DNA of 64,000 nt from Mesobacillus jeotgali (GCF_014856545.2 NZ_CP109811.1:428001-492000); one strand, 5' to 3'; positions 51,113-59,620 are shown, counted from the stretch's first letter. Notes: generated by a model from the letters alone, not told the origin. Made by a program: numbers and translations.

Positions 51113-51640
51113 ATGGCTAAATTTGCAGTAGATCAGGCGCACTCAGCAGTAGGATTTGAAGTGAAACACATGATGGTATCTAAGGTGAAGGGACAATTCG
51201 GATCATATACAGCTGAAGTTGAAGCAGCAGACCTGACAGACTTAACAACAGCTTCAATCGCGTTCAAAATTGATGTAGCAAGCATCGACACACGTAACGA
51301 AGACCGCGAAAACCACTTGAAGTCAGCAGACTTCTTTGATGTGGAAAACTACCCAACAATCGATTTCAAATCCACAAGCATCACTCGCGATGGCGATGAT
51401 TACAAAGTAACTGGCGACCTGACAATCAAGGACGTAACAAAGCCAGTCACATTCGACGTGGAATACGGCGGCAAAGGCACAAACCCATGGGGCGTTGAAG
51501 TTTACGGTTTCGAAGCAGAAGCAAAAGTAAACCGCGAAGAATTCGGCCTTACATGGAATGCTCCACTTGAAACAGGCGGCGTTCTAGTCGGCAAAGACAT
51601 CAAGATCAAAGTAGAACTTGAAGTGAATCCAGCAGCATAA
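51113..51640 (+). CDS. YceI-family lipocalin-like protein
   Basis: A 175-residue beta-barrel protein. FAVDQAHSAVGFEVKHMMVSKVKGQF at the start, NREDREN-like TRNEDRENHLKSADFFDVENYPTIDFKST (about residues 62-90) and FGLTWNAPLETGGVLVGKDIKIKVELE at the end are the YceI hallmarks. Relatives bind isoprenoid quinones or amides in the barrel. No signal peptide, so it is cytoplasmic. Codons are strongly biased, suggesting high expression. The upstream MhqR-type boxes link it to quinone stress. Confidence 0.93.
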   Translation: MAKFAVDQAHSAVGFEVKHMMVSKVKGQFGSYTAEVEAADLTDLTTASIAFKIDVASIDTRNEDRENHLKSADFFDVENYPTIDFKSTSITRDGDDYKVTGDLTIKDVTKPVTFDVEYGGKGTNPWGVEVYGFEAEAKVNREEFGLTWNAPLETGGVLVGKDIKIKVELEVNPAA

Positions 51641-51651
51641 ATTTAATGAAA

Positions 51652-51680
51652 AAAGGGCGGCTTATCGTGAGCCGCCCTTT
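51652..51680. terminator. bidirectional terminator
   Basis: AAAGGGCGGCT and AGCCGCCCTTT stem between convergent genes. Confidence 0.9.
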
Positions 51681-51683
51681 CCT

Positions 51684-52139
51684 TTACAATTCCATCGTCA
51701 TAAATACACTGTTCTGATCTTCTATGTAATCACCGAATGGAGGGCAATAAACAAAGCCGTATTTTTCATAGAGCTTTCTTGCAGGAAAGAACGCTTCCAT
51801 TGAACCTGTTTCCAGGCTCAGTCTTGCATAGCCGCGCTTTCTGGCTTCCTTGATGATGTGCTCAAGCATGGCCTGTGCGACGCCTTTTCGGAGGTGAGCG
51901 GTGGCGGTTCTCATTGATTTGAGCTCACCATGCATGGAATCAAGCTTCTTCAATGCACCGCAGCCCATCAACTGCTCCTCGCTCCAGACTGTCCAGAAGG
52001 TAATATCCGGTCCTTTTAACTCACCAAGCCCCAGCGCATGAATGCTCTCAGGAGGGGAGTGGAGTTTCATTCCGTTCAAATGTTCCCCAATCAATGAAAC
52101 CACTTGAGCACCTGTTAGATCATCGATTTTAATTTCCAT
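51684..52139 (-). CDS. GNAT-family N-acetyltransferase
   Basis: A 151-residue acetyltransferase: MGCGALKKLDSMHGELKSMRTATAHLRKGVAQAMLEHIIKEARKRG (motif A, about residues 68-113) and GSMEAFFPARKLYEKYGF (motif B). It resembles the YsnE/PhnO kind. ATG 52139 has GGGGG upstream; the longer frame overlaps the next gene and is rejected. Substrate unknown. Confidence 0.88.
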   Translation of the reverse strand: MEIKIDDLTGAQVVSLIGEHLNGMKLHSPPESIHALGLGELKGPDITFWTVWSEEQLMGCGALKKLDSMHGELKSMRTATAHLRKGVAQAMLEHIIKEARKRGYARLSLETGSMEAFFPARKLYEKYGFVYCPPFGDYIEDQNSVFMTMEL

Positions 52140-52158
52140 ACACAATCCCCCGACGACT

Positions 52159-52809
52159 TTATTTCTTTTTCTGACGAAATAAATCCATGGATTTATATCC
52201 TTGTGATAAAACCTCGACCATTTGTTCCTGGCGTTTTTCACGCGTTTTTTGTTGCTTGGCTGAAAAAATAAATCGAGCCCAATCCTTTTGGTATCCAGGG
52301 GTGAGTTCTTTATAAAATTGTCGCTCATTTGGATAATCTGTTAGTAATTTTTCAACATCATGGACGTTGTCCTCGTAATCAGCCACACACTGACTTGCTG
52401 CTGTTGACTTATATGCTGGTTTCTTTTCTCGCTTTAATCCAACGACCGTAAAAACATCATCCATACTGACCATTCTCGAAAATTTAATATCGCTATTTTC
52501 CACATACCCATCTTCTCCTACTTTTACCGCGTGGAAGATTTCATCTCTATGAACATAAGATTGATAACGCTTGTTTCCTTTTTTCGGATAGGCAAAAAAT
52601 AAGTAACCTTTTTCTTGCAAGTGCTGTCCATTAATGATGCTTTGTGTGTGTTCCACCATCTCCTCAATACTTTCGACGAAAATGAAAATCGCATCATGGT
52701 CTCCAGAAATTTGCGTCTTATAACCATCGAAAAGATCATAATCATCTGGTTGGTTGAGTACAGCCAGATTGCTATACTTAGTCAGATTTAATTTACTTAT
52801 GATTGTCAT
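52159..52809 (-). CDS. YdeI/OmpD-associated-like protein
   Basis: A 216-residue protein. The C-terminal part (LTDYPNERQFYKELTPGYQKDWARFIFSAKQQKTREKRQEQMVEVLSQG, about residues 155-203) is the YdeI/OmpD-associated helical domain; the N-terminal part resembles a DUF3052-like alpha/beta fold (IFIFVESIEEM). ATG 52809 follows TGGAGG by 6 bases. Function unknown. Confidence 0.8.
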   Translation of the reverse strand: MTIISKLNLTKYSNLAVLNQPDDYDLFDGYKTQISGDHDAIFIFVESIEEMVEHTQSIINGQHLQEKGYLFFAYPKKGNKRYQSYVHRDEIFHAVKVGEDGYVENSDIKFSRMVSMDDVFTVVGLKREKKPAYKSTAASQCVADYEDNVHDVEKLLTDYPNERQFYKELTPGYQKDWARFIFSAKQQKTREKRQEQMVEVLSQGYKSMDLFRQKKK

Positions 52810-53000
52810 ACTATCCTCCAGTTTCATCAGCCAATCAATTATAGTTGAAAGTTTGATTATACTTTTTTTGTATCTTTATTATAGAGTATGTGAAGTGGTA
52901 TGATGCAATGGCTAAAGCATATATAAAAATAAACGAAACGAGTTGTTCTTTATGGTAGATGAAAATCTCAAGGAGAATTGGTTAAAGAATACCATTATCG

Positions 53001-53725
53001 GCTGTCAAGAAAATGCGGTAATCGTGACAGGTTTGGGTGCTGACGGTGAAAAGCTGTCAAGAAAATGCGGTTATTGTGACAGGTTTGGGTGCTGAGAGTG
53101 AAAAGCTGTCAAAAGAAAGCCCGACTTAAGACAGGTTTGGCGCCAAAAGCAGAAAAGCTGTCAATAGAAAGCCCGACTTGTGACAGGTTTGGGTGCTGAC
53201 GGTGAAAAGCTGTCAAGAAAATGCGGTTATTGTGACAGGTTTGGGTGCTGACGGTGAAAAGCTGTCAAGAAAATGCGGTTATTGTGACAGGTTTGGGTGC
53301 TGAGAGTGAAAAGCTGTCAAGAAAATGCGGTTATTGTGACAGGTTTGGGTGCTGACGGTGAAAAGCTGTCAAGAAAATGCGTTATTGTGACAGGTTTGGG
53401 TGCTGAGAGTGAGCTGTCAAGAAAATGTGGTTATTATGACAGATTTAGGTGCTGAGGGTGAAAAGCTGTCAAGAAAAGCGGTAATCGTGACAGGTTTGGG
53501 TGCGAGGTGAAAAGCTGTCAAGAAAGCGTTATCGTGACAGCTTTGGTGCTAGCGGTGAAAAGCTGTCAAGAAAATGCGGTTATTGTGACAGGTTTGGGTG
53601 CTGAGGGTGAAAAGCTGTCAAGAAAAAGAGATAATCGTGACAGGTTTGGGTGCTAGCGGTGAAAAGCTGTCAAGAAAAAGAGTTAATCGTGACAGGTTTG
53701 GCGTCAAACGGAGAAAAGCTGTCAA
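53001..53725. repeat. 52-bp dyad array, TGACAG/CTGTCA type (array F)
   Basis: GCTGTCAA occurs 15 times from 53001 to 53718. Most steps are exactly 52 bp; three are 48 or 49. TGACAGGTTTGGG(T) lies between each pair in the opposite sense. Motif and period are those of array A, 43 kb away. Neighbouring units vary in blocks (GCGGTTATTG, GCCCGACTT), as if units were copied and shuffled. The array sits between divergent genes; the rest of the 52810-53848 gap is A/T-rich with no clear gene. Confidence 0.95.
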
Positions 53726-53848
53726 AAGAAAGAGTACAATCCAAAGCCCCTATGCCACCAGTGGTGCTGAAATCTCACCTTGTTTATATTCGGAAAATTC
53801 GTTATTTTATTAACTAGAAAGTTACCTTGTTTCAAAGGCGGTGATTAG

Positions 53849-55036
53849 TTGACTCGACTATTATGGACTTTATCGATAGCTCAGTTTCTGGCGATGCAGG
53901 TGTGGTTTAACTTTTCAGCGGTTATGCCTGTTGTTGAAAAAGAATGGGGCTTATCCCCGACGGAATCTGGGATTATCGTCGCTTTTTTTCATATAGGTTA
54001 TGTGGCGGCGGTGTTTTTTTACAGCTTTTTGAGTGATCGTTATAATCCGAAATATTCGTTTATGTACGGGGCGCTGATGGCCGGGGTTTCGGGCGTGCTC
54101 TTCAGTTTATTGGCACAAGGATTCTGGTCGGCTCTATTACTGAGATTTATTTCAGGTATTGGGATTGCGGGTATTTATGTTCCGGGGATGAAAATTGTTG
54201 CGCAAACATCGAGCGATAGAACACGAGGTGCAGCGCTGGGGCTTTTTGTTGGGTCGCTTGTCGTTGGCTCGGGATTTTCGCTGCTTGTCTCTGGGTTATT
54301 CATTAACCTGGTCGGCTGGCAAGGGGTCATTTTCATCACTTCATGTTCGGCAATTCTGGCATCCGCGTTAATCCACTTTTCCACCATTCCTGAAAACATC
54401 CATATTCATAACCAGCGTTTGAGTATGTCGCTTTTAAAACGAGTGCTCACCAAAAGAAACCTGCTGGTGAACATCAGTTACACCGGCCATTGTTGGGAAC
54501 TGTATGCGATGTGGGCTTGGATTGGCCCTTTTATGGTGTATTACTTTCAGACGCATGAGGTCAGCAATGCCATTTCTGTCGGTAATTTTATCGGAGCGTT
54601 TGTGGTGATGATTGGCGGCTTTGCCAGCTTTATCGGCGGGAGAATGTCGGATTCTTTTGGCCGGCTAAAATCAATCAAGCTATTTATTTATATTAGTATT
54701 TGCTGTTCATTGGTGATTGGCTGGCTGACGCCTGCGAGTATGTGGATTTTGCTTCCGATTGTTTTCATATATGGATTTACGATTATTGCTGATTCACCGA
54801 TTTATAACACGATGATCACAGAAATATCCGATCCGGAGATAACCGGCATTGCATTAGGGATCCAGTCCGTTTTAGGGTTCAGTGCCACGATTTTTTCACC
54901 GATGATTTTTGGCATTCTGCTCGATTACTTCAATTGGGGTGTTGCTTTTACGACCATTGGGGCAATGACAATCATAACGCCAATTTGCATTTCGTTGTTA
55001 AGGAAGTGGCTGAGTGAGGATGCAAAGGTCGCATAG
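53849..55036 (+). CDS. MFS transporter (YbfB/CynX-like)
   Basis: A 395-residue, 12-helix major facilitator. SFLSDRYNPKYSFMYGALMAG (motif A, loop 2-3), RFISGIGIAGIYVPGMKIVAQ (helix 4) and GGRMSDSFGRLKSIKLF (loop 8-9) are visible. Uptake or export of a small anion or drug is the class role; the substrate is unknown. TTG 53849 has AAAGGCGGTGAT just upstream. The 52-bp array F lies immediately upstream. Confidence 0.88.
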   Translation: MTRLLWTLSIAQFLAMQVWFNFSAVMPVVEKEWGLSPTESGIIVAFFHIGYVAAVFFYSFLSDRYNPKYSFMYGALMAGVSGVLFSLLAQGFWSALLLRFISGIGIAGIYVPGMKIVAQTSSDRTRGAALGLFVGSLVVGSGFSLLVSGLFINLVGWQGVIFITSCSAILASALIHFSTIPENIHIHNQRLSMSLLKRVLTKRNLLVNISYTGHCWELYAMWAWIGPFMVYYFQTHEVSNAISVGNFIGAFVVMIGGFASFIGGRMSDSFGRLKSIKLFIYISICCSLVIGWLTPASMWILLPIVFIYGFTIIADSPIYNTMITEISDPEITGIALGIQSVLGFSATIFSPMIFGILLDYFNWGVAFTTIGAMTIITPICISLLRKWLSEDAKVA

Positions 55037-55124
55037 CGGTATTTCTGGTCTGAAAAAAATTATCTTTTAATCTGGAATTTTGGTATAATTTTACCAAAAT
55101 AACCTAAAGCAAGAGGTACATACT

Positions 55125-56228
55125 TTGACTAAATCTAAACTGCAATTTTGGCTGATTCAAATTTTGCTGATCACGACAATCATTTATGTTTCTACGAAGA
55201 TTTCGTTTATGTTTGAGCCTATTGGGATTTTCATCTCAACGGTGTTCTTTCCGATTCTGATTACTGGATTCCTCTATTTCCTGCTGAATCCGGTGGTGGA
55301 CTTCCTGGAACGCAAAAAACTTCCTCGGGTACTCGCAATATTAATCATTTACGTGGTGTTTGGTGCCCTTCTTGTTCTGGCAATTGGGAATTTGGTTCCG
55401 GCGGTTTCCAAGCAGGCAACAGAGCTTGCGAATGATCTTCCTGTTTTTGCTGACAAGACGACGGAGTATTTTTACGATGTTGTTCAGTCCTCAGAGTTTA
55501 AGAGCTTTAGGGATGAGCAGCGAGAAATGATTGATACGGTGCAGGAGCGCGTAATTGAGTATGCAAATACGATACCGACCAAACTCACGAATGGGCTCAG
55601 GGGCTTTTTGGGTATCGTCACCAATATCGCGATCATCCTTGTTACCGTTCCGTTTTTATTGTTTTACATGTTCAAGGACGGTCACAGGTTCCCGCTTGCT
55701 GTTTCCAAGTTCATTCCAAAAGATTACCGTGATGAGGGGCTTAAAATCCTGAAAGAAACGGGTGAAACCCTGGCTGCATACATCCAGGGTCAGGTAACGG
55801 TTGCCCTGGCGGTTGGGACGCTGGCGTTTATCGGGTATCTCATCATTGATTTACGCTATGCCTTGATTCTGGCGTTAATTGTCGCCTTCACAAACATTAT
55901 TCCGTATGTTGGGCCAATTATTGGCGGAGCGCCTGCAGTGCTGGTCGGTCTCTTTGATTCCCCGACAAAGGCTTTGCTGGTGGTAGTCGTCATCCTTGTG
56001 GCCCAGCAAATCGAAGGGAACTTGCTGTCTCCACTTATTCTTGGTAAGACCCTTGATACTCATCCGGCAACGATTATCATTATTTTACTGGCGGCCGGAA
56101 ATCTGGCTGGTGTACTGGGCATGGTGTTAGCCGTTCCGACCTATGCCGTCTCAAAAACAATCGTCTTAAACCTGGTCCGGTTCTTAAGAGCACGGAAAAG
56201 GGCAACTATTACAACCGAGGCAACATAA
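55125..56228 (+). CDS. AI-2E family transporter (YtvI/YueF-like)
   Basis: A 367-residue membrane protein: helices at about 10-28 and 33-50, a helical outer region (about 90-150), then five or six helices. IVAFTNIIPYVGPIIGGAPAVLVG (about residues 246-269) and QQIEGNLLSPLILGKTLDTHPATII are the AI-2E signature. Relatives act as sodium/proton antiporters or exporters. TTG 55125 follows AAGAGG. Confidence 0.92.
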   Translation: MTKSKLQFWLIQILLITTIIYVSTKISFMFEPIGIFISTVFFPILITGFLYFLLNPVVDFLERKKLPRVLAILIIYVVFGALLVLAIGNLVPAVSKQATELANDLPVFADKTTEYFYDVVQSSEFKSFRDEQREMIDTVQERVIEYANTIPTKLTNGLRGFLGIVTNIAIILVTVPFLLFYMFKDGHRFPLAVSKFIPKDYRDEGLKILKETGETLAAYIQGQVTVALAVGTLAFIGYLIIDLRYALILALIVAFTNIIPYVGPIIGGAPAVLVGLFDSPTKALLVVVVILVAQQIEGNLLSPLILGKTLDTHPATIIIILLAAGNLAGVLGMVLAVPTYAVSKTIVLNLVRFLRARKRATITTEAT

Positions 56229-56259
56229 ACTAACATGAGTATCCTGGATTAGTCTTTGG

Positions 56260-56300
56260 GCGATAGAGCTGTCTTTAATATAGCTGCTATCGCTTTTTTT
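56260..56300 (+). terminator. rho-independent terminator
   Basis: GCGATAG and CTATCGC stem around a long loop (with a possible inner AGCTG pairing), followed by seven T. Confidence 0.7.
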
Positions 56301-56367
56301 ATACAGTTGTTGTGCACCGATTTTGTAATGAAAACAGACACAATAGCGCGACTATAGGGAGGTCAAT

Positions 56368-56550
56368 ATGTCCGAGGAAAAAAGAGAGCAATTGAAATCG
56401 AAGGAACAGCAGAAGAATCCTGGGGCGGCATTGAACAATGGATGGGCACAGGCTATGACAGGGTCACCAGGCGGTGGCTGTTTGGTAAATGTGATTTCAA
56501 TATTAATTGTAGTGGGGTTGTTTCTGGTAATAAGAGCGTGCTCACAGTAA
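56368..56550 (+). CDS. DUF6366-like small membrane protein
   Basis: A 60-residue protein: a charged N terminus (EEKREQLKSKEQQKNPGAALN), a Gly-rich turn and one C-terminal membrane helix (about 38-56). This is the layout of DUF6366. AGGGAGG precedes the ATG. It heads a cluster of small membrane and lipoprotein genes. Confidence 0.7.
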   Translation: MSEEKREQLKSKEQQKNPGAALNNGWAQAMTGSPGGGCLVNVISILIVVGLFLVIRACSQ

Positions 56551-56561
56551 GGGGGGAGATC

Positions 56562-56726
56562 ATGCGGGGTATATTGAGTTTTATTTTGTTGCTGATCGGC
56601 GGTCTTTTTATAGGGGTGACTGTTGATGATTCGATAGTCGGGACCAGCATAGTGAAAGGAATAGGGGCGTTATGCATGATTGGGTTTTGGCGATTATTCC
56701 CTCATAAGAAACATGATTTATATTAA
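56562..56726 (+). CDS. small two-helix membrane protein
   Basis: A 54-residue protein (MRGILSFILLLIGGLFIG ... FPHKKHDLY) with helices at about 3-20 and 30-44. GGGGGGAG lies before ATG 56562. No family recognised. Confidence 0.65.
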   Translation: MRGILSFILLLIGGLFIGVTVDDSIVGTSIVKGIGALCMIGFWRLFPHKKHDLY

Positions 56727-56744
56727 CATGGAAGGGGGATGGGT

Positions 56745-57137
56745 ATGAAATTGAGGTTATTGTTAACCCTTTTCCTCATTTCAGTTGTAACCGGCTGCAA
56801 TACGACAACCATCACGGAGGCAGATGATTTTATCTACTCTTATGAGATGAATTCGATTCAAGAGCAAGACCAGGATGAAATTCAAAGGTGGCTGCACGAA
56901 CCTGACCAAACCGCGACGAGGACATACGAAATCTACGATGAGACGAATGGCCGCTATTTAGTTTATGCACATTCAAGTAAGTTCAGTGAAGTCGAGGTAA
57001 CGCAGAAGGGCGATGCGATTAAAATAATGTTCAGAAATGAAAAGACAAATAGTTCAGGCCAAGATGCCTTTGTTAAAATAAAATTCAACCCAGACATCAT
57101 TAAGAATTTTGTGTTGGATTCGGAGGAGACCGAATAA
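56745..57137 (+). CDS. small lipoprotein, unknown
   Basis: A 130-residue protein with a lipoprotein signal (MKLRLLLTLFLISVVTGC). The mature part is acidic at first, then beta-rich (SKFSEVEVTQKGDAIKIMFRNEK). ATG 56745 suits the AGGGGG spacing better than 56739. It is probably anchored on the outer face of the membrane. Function unknown. Confidence 0.75.
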   Translation: MKLRLLLTLFLISVVTGCNTTTITEADDFIYSYEMNSIQEQDQDEIQRWLHEPDQTATRTYEIYDETNGRYLVYAHSSKFSEVEVTQKGDAIKIMFRNEKTNSSGQDAFVKIKFNPDIIKNFVLDSEETE

Positions 57138-57164
57138 AGAAAAAACTTTTTAAAAACAGGCAAT

Positions 57165-57437
57165 GTGAGATTCATCGGCTACTTGATCATTCGATTATCG
57201 GCTGTGATTATCGTGTTTATTCTTGTAAAAAGGACGAAGGAATTCGATGAATATCAAGTCAGTATTTTAGCGAAAAGTCTGCTTGTGGCCGGGTTTTTAT
57301 CAATCATGATGATCCCGTTCCTCTTAATCATGCTTTTAAGCGACCCGAACTATAGCACCGAAACGATCTTTTTATTTGCCACGATCCAGTGGTTAGGAGT
57401 TTTGGTTTCCTATTTGTTCTTTGTCGTACGTTCTTGA
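57165..57437 (+). CDS. three-helix membrane protein
   Basis: A 90-residue protein with helices at about 5-20, 38-58 and 68-86. GTG 57165 has no good ribosome site. Function unknown. Confidence 0.55.
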   Translation: MRFIGYLIIRLSAVIIVFILVKRTKEFDEYQVSILAKSLLVAGFLSIMMIPFLLIMLLSDPNYSTETIFLFATIQWLGVLVSYLFFVVRS

Positions 57438-57546
57438 GTTTTTTTCCAAATGCTGTTTTCATTACTTATGCCTCTGGTAACTGTACATAATATCCGGGGG
57501 AAGTCCTTTTTCCTATCATGATAAACGGACAATGGAGGGCGATGGA

Positions 57547-57681
57547 ATGAGCGGAACTAAAGATGAACTAAAAGAACAGCTTAGTGTACTAACAGCTCGC
57601 AGGGATCGGATGCAAAAGAATCTCTACGAGGTCGAGAAGGAAATCGCGGAGATCACCAATAAGCTGGCTAAGATGAAGTAA
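57547..57681 (+). CDS. small coiled-coil protein
   Basis: A 44-residue protein (MSGTKDELKEQLSVLTARRDR ... ITNKLAKMK) with a heptad pattern. TGGAGGG is upstream of ATG 57547. It resembles the SE1832-type protein at 25066 in character, not clearly in sequence. Confidence 0.6.
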   Translation: MSGTKDELKEQLSVLTARRDRMQKNLYEVEKEIAEITNKLAKMK

Positions 57682-57748
57682 AGGCGACACAAGAAGGAAG
57701 CTTATAAAATCAGGCGAAGTGATCGCACGAGTAACTCCCAAGTATTTG

Positions 57749-57777
57749 TTGACAAGCCTTGCATAGGCATTTAATAT
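57749..57777 (+). promoter_or_regulatory. sigma-A promoter of the riboswitch-dedA unit
   Basis: TTGACA, 17 bases, TAATAT: near consensus, 20 bases before the aptamer begins. Confidence 0.8.
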
Positions 57778-57794
57778 TTACTTAATAATTGAAT

Positions 57795-57898
57795 ACTCCT
57801 AAAGGGGAGTAGCTTTTACAACAAGGTCGTCATTACGGAGTTTCTGACTCTCGGCTTTGTTGGCAACCATTGTTGTTAGCAAGACCTTTACCACATTA
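57795..57898 (+). ncRNA. yybP-ykoY manganese riboswitch
   Basis: The aptamer has the hallmark AAAGGGGAGTAGC, followed by GGTCGTCATTACGGAG, CTCTCGGCTTTGTTGGC and GCAAGACCTTTACC, in the order of the yybP-ykoY class. The first and last segments (AAAGGGG.../...CCTTTACC) close the outer stem. The class senses Mn2+ and here should control the DedA gene through the terminators that follow. Confidence 0.9.
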
Positions 57899-57957
57899 GC
57901 GGTAAAGGTCTTTTTTGTCTAAAAAACCTTTGCCAGTTAGATGGTAAAGGTTTTTTC
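57880..57957 (+). terminator. two tandem terminators (riboswitch expression platform)
   Basis: GACCTTTACC/GGTAAAGGTC with TTTTTT (57883-57916) is followed at once by AACCTTTGCC/GGTAAAGGTT with TTTTTT (57925-57957). The first uses the last aptamer strand, so Mn2+ binding should disrupt it. The second is a near copy. Confidence 0.85.
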
Positions 57958-57994
57958 TTTTAAATGACCATTAAAACAACTTAAGGAGAATGAC

Positions 57995-58603
57995 ATGGAA
58001 AAATGGTTAATTGGGATAATGGAGGAATTTGGCTATGCGGGGGTTATGTTTTTGATTGCACTTGAAAACATCTTTCCTCCCATACCATCCGAAGTTATTT
58101 TAACTTTTGCTGGATTTATGACTGCTTCAACGGACCTTAGCATTACAGGCGTTATCCTTTCTTCCACCGTGGGCTCACTGTTGGGGGCTGTATTGCTTTA
58201 TGGACTAGGGCTGCAGATGGGTGTGGAAAAGCTGGAGAGAATTGTTGATAAATGGGGGCATCTTCTCCGTGTAACGAAAAAGGATATTCACAAGGCGGAT
58301 TCCTGGTTTGATCGTTATGGAGCATGGACCGTTTTATTTTGCCGAGTTATTCCATTAATTCGAAGTCTGATCTCTATCCCAGCTGGTATATCAGAGATGA
58401 AGTTTAGAACATTCCTGCTGTTTACAACAATTGGTACGTTGATCTGGAATTCAGTTCTTGTTTACTTAGGTGCAACTGTCGGAGCTTCGTGGGAAGAGAT
58501 TGTTAAGTATATAGATGTTTACTCTAAATTTATATATATAATTCTGGGACTGATCTCAGTCAGCCTGTTATTTGTGTTGATTTTTAGGAAGAGGGTATTA
58601 TAG
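57995..58603 (+). CDS. DedA-family membrane protein (YngC-like)
   Basis: A 202-residue DedA protein. FLIALENIFPPIPSEVILTFAGF (about residues 18-40) is the re-entrant segment, and FCRVIPLIRSLISIPAG (about 112-128) the conserved FxRxxPxxR motif. DedA proteins help flip undecaprenyl phosphate or lipids and support proton-motive force. AAGGAGA precedes the ATG. A manganese riboswitch upstream suggests the protein contributes to metal tolerance or envelope stress. Confidence 0.93.
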   Translation: MEKWLIGIMEEFGYAGVMFLIALENIFPPIPSEVILTFAGFMTASTDLSITGVILSSTVGSLLGAVLLYGLGLQMGVEKLERIVDKWGHLLRVTKKDIHKADSWFDRYGAWTVLFCRVIPLIRSLISIPAGISEMKFRTFLLFTTIGTLIWNSVLVYLGATVGASWEEIVKYIDVYSKFIYIILGLISVSLLFVLIFRKRVL

Positions 58604-58608
58604 TGGAT

Positions 58609-58643
58609 ACGCTAAGAGCTTGTGATGCTCTTGGCGTTTTTTT
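58609..58643 (+). terminator. rho-independent terminator after dedA
   Basis: ACGCTAAGAG and CTCTTGGCGT stem followed by seven T. A second hairpin (GCATTGTTC/GAACAGTGC, then six T) lies at about 58677-58709. Confidence 0.85.
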
Positions 58644-58812
58644 ACCAGTTTCCTGACCCACAGCGGAAAAGCCAGGGCATTGTTCATATCAAGGAACAGT
58701 GCTTTTTTAGTTAACCAAATATTCACAAAACGGAAACAAGAAATACCAGGTGGTAAATTATAATAGTTAATGAAAAGTACTTCTGTTATATGACAAGGGG
58801 AGGTAACCGTTT

Positions 58813-59573
58813 ATGAAATTGGATGGGAAAGTGGCTATTGTAACTGGTGCGGCATCTGGATGGGGAAGGCGATTGCGGAGCTTTATGCTAAAGAAGGGGC
58901 GAAGGTGATTCTCGCTGATTTTAATTACGCGGGTGCTGAAGCAGTAGCGATTGGAATTGCTGAAAATGGCGGTACTACCAGGGCTTTGAAAGTGAATGTG
59001 GCGGAATTGGCGGACGTGGAAAATATGATTGATACAGCAGTTCAGGAGTTTGGGACGCTTGATATCCTGGTAAACAATGCGGGTATCATGGATGGGTTCG
59101 AACCTGTTGGGGATATTACCGAAGAGAAATGGGACAGAGTTTTCGATGTGAATACGAAAGGGACAATGCGTGCGATGCGAAAAGCGATTCCAATCTTCCT
59201 GGAGAAGGAAAAAGGAATCATCATCAATGTTGCTTCCACCGGCGGATTTAGCGGCGCCCATGCCGGAGCAGCATACGGTGCATCCAAGCATGCCGTGATT
59301 GGATTAACTAAGAATACTGGCTTCATGTATGCGCAAAAGGGTATTCGTTGCAATGCCATCGCGCCGGGAGCAGTTGAAACCAACATTGGTTCAAGCATGA
59401 CAAATATTAATGAGTTCGGCATGTCTCGGGCAGGGATGACTCACTCTTTATCACCACGAGCCGGAAAACCGGATGAAATCGCACAAGCTGCTTTGTTCCT
59501 GGCAACCGATGAGTCCAGTTTTGTTAACGGTACGGTCATTACCGTTGATGGCGGTTGGACCTCTGCTTTTTAA
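58813..59573 (+). pseudogene. short-chain dehydrogenase with a single-base frameshift
   Basis: ATG 58813 (GGGGAGG upstream) reads MKLDGKVAIVTGAASG, the SDR cofactor loop, then runs out of frame; the rest continues one base over as MGKAIAELYAKEG from 58860. Restoring one A (GGATGG to GGAATGG near 58858) joins them as ASGMGKAIAELY, giving a normal 253-residue SDR. VNNAGIMDGF, NVASTGGFSGAHAGAAYGASKHAV (Ser, Tyr, Lys triad) and DGGWTSAF at the end are intact. A sequencing error is as likely as real loss. Substrate unknown. Confidence 0.88.
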
Positions 59574-59589
59574 ATATAATCAACATCAA

Positions 59590-59620
59590 AATTCTCTTGC
59601 AAAAAGAGGAATTTTTTTTA
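59590..59620 (+). terminator. rho-independent terminator
   Basis: AATTCTCTT and AAGAGGAATT stem followed by T. Confidence 0.75.

Noticed and set aside
53001..53725. Possible CRISPR array
   Set aside because: The repeated unit includes inverted half-sites and partly conserved spacers that recur; there is no constant repeat with unique spacers and no cas gene in the window.
53598..53813. 71-codon open frame
   Set aside because: It lies almost wholly inside array F; its residues are a translation of the 52-bp repeat.
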